A DNA stretch of 7,054 bases from Candidatus Saccharibacteria bacterium CG10_big_fil_rev_8_21_14_0_10_47_8 (lineage in GTDB: Bacteria; Patescibacteriota; Saccharimonadia; Saccharimonadales; UBA10212). The stretch's first letter is position 1; each line of letters opens with the position of its first letter. Below the pieces are notes generated by a model. The model worked only from the letters and a program-made list of their open reading frames with translations. It was not told the DNA's origin and did no database searches. The DNA lies in the NCBI GenBank assembly GCA_002793885.1, contig PFEG01000060.1, positions 256-7,309 of the forward strand, written 5' to 3'. Positions 4,735 through 7,054 of the stretch are shown piece by piece. The position numbers and the translations under genes were made by a program.

Positions 4735-5007
4735 ATGTTAGCGGTGATTATTGTTGTGGGATTGTTGGTTGTTGCGCTGGCAGTGTTTTTGGTTTGGAAG
4801 GTTTTGCGGCCGGTAGGCAATAGTAGCGATGCGACCATGCTGCTTAAGGCCGACATGGTTGAACTGACCAAATCAATGGGCCAACTCCAGCAAGGCTTGC
4901 AAAAACAGCTGACCGAACAGCTTGGTACTAGTAATAAACAAATGGCCCAGCAGTTCCAAGCTAGCGCCAAAATTATCAAGATGTTACCGAAAAACTCACG
5001 GAGCTAG
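4735..5007 (+). CDS. rmuC: RmuC family protein, N-terminal part of a frameshifted gene
   Basis: The chosen ATG at 4735 has AAGGGG (4720-4725) 9 nt upstream and begins directly with one hydrophobic helix, residues 2-20, followed by basic residues. That is the N-terminal membrane anchor usual in RmuC. A TTG at 4687 in the same frame would add 16 polar residues and sits inside a hairpin, so it is less likely. Residues 35-80 are Gln/Lys/Glu-rich and probably form the coiled coil that precedes the nuclease-like domain. Homology ends at KIIK (79-82, codon 4978-4980). The frame then runs nine codons to a false stop at 5005-5007. The next frame continues with DVTEKLTELDRTNKSVGDV. RmuC proteins limit DNA rearrangement at inverted repeats and contain a PD-(D/E)xK-like fold. 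As read, this fragment alone is only the anchor and coiled coil. Confidence 0.8.
   Translation: MLAVIIVVGLLVVALAVFLVWKVLRPVGNSSDATMLLKADMVELTKSMGQLQQGLQKQLTEQLGTSNKQMAQQFQASAKIIKMLPKNSRS
4975..4985 (+). other. Frameshift point in rmuC
   Basis: The upstream frame ends its conserved part with the codon AAG at 4978-4980. The downstream frame resumes with GAT, using the same G at 4980. Restoring one G (AAGAT to AAGGAT) gives the uninterrupted sequence KIIKDVTEKL and a protein of 353 residues. No slippery heptamer of the X XXY YYZ type lies here, so programmed frameshifting is unlikely. A real 1-nt deletion or a base-calling error fits. Confidence 0.82.
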
Positions 5008-5024
5008 ATCGTACCAACAAAAGC

Positions 5025-5795
5025 GTGGGTGACGTGGCGGCCGAACTTAAAACTCTGCAGAACGTTTTGCAAAATCCTAAGCAAAGAGGTGTTTTGGGCG
5101 AATATTATTTGGAACAAATTCTTAAAAATACCCTCCCACCCGGGGCTTTTCATCTACAGTACAAACTAGGCGACGTAGTGGTGGATGCGGTGGTAATGCT
5201 GGATGACAAACTGTTGCCGATAGATAGTAAATTTAGCTTAGAAAATTACAACCGGCTGGTTGAGGCCAAGACTGAAGAAAAACCAGCGTTGGAGCGGGCC
5301 TTTAAAGAAGATTTAAAACGCCGGATTGACGAAACCTCCAAATATATCAAAACCAACAAAGGCACCTTGGACCAAGCGCTGATGTTCATCCCCAGCGAGG
5401 CGATTTACTATGATTTGCTGGCTAATAAAGTCGGTTTGACCGGTGTTAGCGGGCGTAACTTAATGCAATATGCAGCGGTGGAAAAGAAGGTAACTATCGT
5501 TGGGCCAAGTACATTATCTGCAATGTTACAGATTATAGTTCAAGGACTACGCTCTATAGAAATCCAAAAAGATACAGATAAAATCCGCAAAAATATCGAG
5601 CAGCTAAGCAAACACCTGCTGGCGCATAACGGCTATATGCAAAAACTCGGCAACTCGCTGGGCACCACAGTCGGGCACTTTAACACTACTTATAAGGAAC
5701 TAGGCAAAATCGATAAAGATGTAGTTAAGATTGCCAATACCTCTCCTGGTGTCGAACCGATAACGATAGATAAGCCCAGCCTTGAAGAAGACTAA
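5025..5795 (+). CDS. rmuC: RmuC family protein, nuclease-like C-terminal part of a frameshifted gene
   Basis: This is the continuation of the gene starting at 4735. Conserved sequence in this frame already begins at 4980, so the GTG at 5025 is not a real start. It contains the full RmuC domain. In corrected numbering, QRGVLGEYYLEQIL is at 117-130, and DAVVMLDDKLLPIDSKFSLE (151-170) carries the Asp and D-x-K elements of a PD-(D/E)xK-type nuclease core. The family motif MFIPSEAIYYDLL is at 217-229, VTIVGPSTLSAMLQIIVQGL at 253-272, and a helical C-terminal region follows. The corrected length, 353 residues, is shorter than the E. coli protein (about 475) because the coiled coil is short. Its stop overlaps the stop of the convergent glycoside hydrolase by 4 nt. 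RmuC was named from an E. coli locus affecting recombination at inverted repeats; its biochemical activity is not established. Confidence 0.88.
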   Translation: MGDVAAELKTLQNVLQNPKQRGVLGEYYLEQILKNTLPPGAFHLQYKLGDVVVDAVVMLDDKLLPIDSKFSLENYNRLVEAKTEEKPALERAFKEDLKRRIDETSKYIKTNKGTLDQALMFIPSEAIYYDLLANKVGLTGVSGRNLMQYAAVEKKVTIVGPSTLSAMLQIIVQGLRSIEIQKDTDKIRKNIEQLSKHLLAHNGYMQKLGNSLGTTVGHFNTTYKELGKIDKDVVKIANTSPGVEPITIDKPSLEED

Positions 5796-7054
5796 CTCTT
5801 AAGTAAATCGATAGTCAGAGCAGCGGTCCAGGAAAAATTTGGGGCGCCGGCTGGCTTCCCGGAAAGCGGGCTGAAGTATTCGTTAAATCCGTTTTTAGCT
5901 ACCATCTCGAGTGTGCGCTGGCGTAAAATTTCGGCTTCCTTCTCATAGCCATAGCGTGATAGGCCATCCATGATTAGCCAGTTAGTATTAACCCAACTGG
6001 GACCCTGCCAATACTTAAACTCATCAAAGTAAGAAGAATTAACTGCGACGCTAGGCACCGGGTAGCTGGTGCCAAAATACTTACGGTTTTTGAGCAAGTC
6101 TACTAATCTTGTGGCTCGTTCTTTGGAGACACTGCCACCATAAAGCGGTAACAGTGTGGAAATTGTAGACTCTTCAATAATCTTATGACTGATAAAGCTA
6201 CGGCTATAATACTGGCCGGATGGTTCGTCCCATAGCTGTTCAAGAGCTTTCTCTGTATTTTCCATTCGCGTTAGTAGCTCGTCTGGAACTACGTGGCCGA
6301 TCGTTTTAGCGATTTGGCGCAAATGTGAGTTAGCGCGGACTAATATGCAATTAAATGCCAAATCTTCCACCGCAAAAAGTGAGCGGCTAAGGAGCGCCTC
6401 GCTGTTATAAGCTTTGCGTCTGAGTCTCCGCAAGGCTGCCCAGTAAGCCAGCGCCTCGATGTTACTCATGCGCTGTCCGGGAGGTACATGGCGGTTGTCA
6501 CGCCGAACGAGGTTAATTAAACCATCCAAGTGAAGTCGCTCAATTAAGCTAACCCACCAAGGCATACTGTGTTTTCTGAGCTCGCTTATCCAAGGGGGGC
6601 TATTGTCGAGCCCGGATTCATAAGGGTGAAGTAGTATCACTAAGCCCTCCTTGTGCGGGTCGCGGTCGCGGTACAGCCACTCATGGTAAGCCAAAATTGC
6701 TGGGTACATGTTGGCATACCAACTGCGACGCTCAGCTATTTTAAGTTTTTCCCCGACGCGCACTACAGCCTCGGCAAGCATCGGTGGCTGGGTTATACCG
6801 CTTGTTGCCACTTGTTCGGGTGAGTAGGGGCTTACATAGCTGCGCCATAATTCCCGGTCCTGCCGGTAGGCCTGGCCACTGTCAAAAATCATATTAGGCA
6901 GCATGCCGTTTTTCCATTGCCCGCGTAGCAGACTTCTAAGTTCGGTCTGAGCCCGCTCAACATCGATGTGCCGCAGACCAATAGCAATAAAACAGCTATC
7001 CCAAAGCCACTGATGCGGGTATAGATTTCCAGCGGGTACCATCCATCGGCCATG
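5792..7054 (-). CDS. GH63/mannosylglycerate hydrolase-like glycoside hydrolase, 5'-truncated by window edge
   Basis: The frame is open to the right edge (420 codons visible plus stop), with four more sense codons before the ATG at 7042. That ATG lies inside the conserved PAGNLYPHQWLWDSCFIAIG, so the real start lies beyond the window. Numbering from that ATG, the (alpha/alpha)6-barrel family signatures are LYPHQWLWDSCF (7-18), GQWKNGMLPN (41-50), LLHPYESGLDNSPPW (137-151), YWQGPSWVNTNWLIMDGL (344-361) and NEYFSPLSG (387-395). By analogy with characterised mannosylglycerate hydrolases, Asp146 of GLDNSP would be the general acid and Glu388 of NEYF the base. Their spacing fits that family, and about 30-40 N-terminal residues appear to be missing. 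There is no sign of secretion in the visible part, but the N terminus is not seen. Substrates in this group include glucosyl- or mannosylglycerate and alpha-glucosides; the exact one cannot be called. Tail-to-tail overlap with rmuC. Confidence 0.85.
   Translation of the reverse strand, partial: HGRWMVPAGNLYPHQWLWDSCFIAIGLRHIDVERAQTELRSLLRGQWKNGMLPNMIFDSGQAYRQDRELWRSYVSPYSPEQVATSGITQPPMLAEAVVRVGEKLKIAERRSWYANMYPAILAYHEWLYRDRDPHKEGLVILLHPYESGLDNSPPWISELRKHSMPWWVSLIERLHLDGLINLVRRDNRHVPPGQRMSNIEALAYWAALRRLRRKAYNSEALLSRSLFAVEDLAFNCILVRANSHLRQIAKTIGHVVPDELLTRMENTEKALEQLWDEPSGQYYSRSFISHKIIEESTISTLLPLYGGSVSKERATRLVDLLKNRKYFGTSYPVPSVAVNSSYFDEFKYWQGPSWVNTNWLIMDGLSRYGYEKEAEILRQRTLEMVAKNGFNEYFSPLSGKPAGAPNFSWTAALTIDLLKS

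Noticed and set aside
4978..5007. Programmed -1 frameshifting in rmuC
   Set aside because: No slippery heptamer or obvious downstream stimulator lies at the junction, and RmuC is not known to use recoding.
1..7054. CRISPR array, insertion sequence, prophage or defence island
   Set aside because: No regularly spaced repeats, transposase, terminal inverted repeats, integrase or attachment-like duplications were seen on either strand.

Overview
The window reads as a stretch of ordinary, gene-dense bacterial chromosome. It has near-balanced base composition, short intergenic gaps and the standard genetic code. Nothing marks it as a plasmid, phage or mobile element. Compact proteins, a single-subunit NADH dehydrogenase in place of a complex I cluster, a short one-helix RmuC, and several genes without a visible Shine-Dalgarno sequence would fit a candidate-phylum bacterium such as Patescibacteria/Saccharibacteria. 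That placement is inference and is weakly supported.

Layout, left to right. (1) A minus-strand dienelactone hydrolase-family gene starts at 414. It runs off the left edge exactly one residue before its expected catalytic cysteine. (2) A minus-strand type II NADH dehydrogenase (465-1685) lies upstream of it, 50 bp away. (3) Head to head with the dehydrogenase is a 14-helix DHA2-type MFS drug/metabolite exporter (1802-3239), whose reading frame is broken near 2219. The two divergent promoters occupy the same 40 bp. (4) A minus-strand Fur-family metalloregulator (best start 3672, stop 3247) converges on the exporter. (5) A plus-strand ZIP-family metal transporter (3752-4477) is divergent from the regulator. 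A perfect 10-bp palindrome overlaps the regulator's -35 and abuts the transporter's -10. (6) A 257-bp gap (4478-4734) has a dense set of inverted repeats and a good -10 box, and may hold a structured RNA or leader. (7) A plus-strand RmuC gene (4735-5795) has a 1-nt frameshift near 4980. (8) A minus-strand GH63/mannosylglycerate-hydrolase-like glycoside hydrolase overlaps RmuC's stop codon tail to tail and runs off the right edge.

The clearest functional pairing is the Fur-family regulator with the ZIP transporter, probably one metal-homeostasis unit. The NADH dehydrogenase and the exporter share a divergent control region but no evident pathway. RmuC (DNA maintenance) and the glycoside hydrolase look like unrelated housekeeping or metabolic genes.

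Two independent small indels interrupt two otherwise well-conserved genes within 3 kb. Read or assembly error is therefore a serious possibility, and both should be checked before either gene is called dead. I found no strong evidence of a new multi-gene system. The most open item is the structured region at about 4500-4705.
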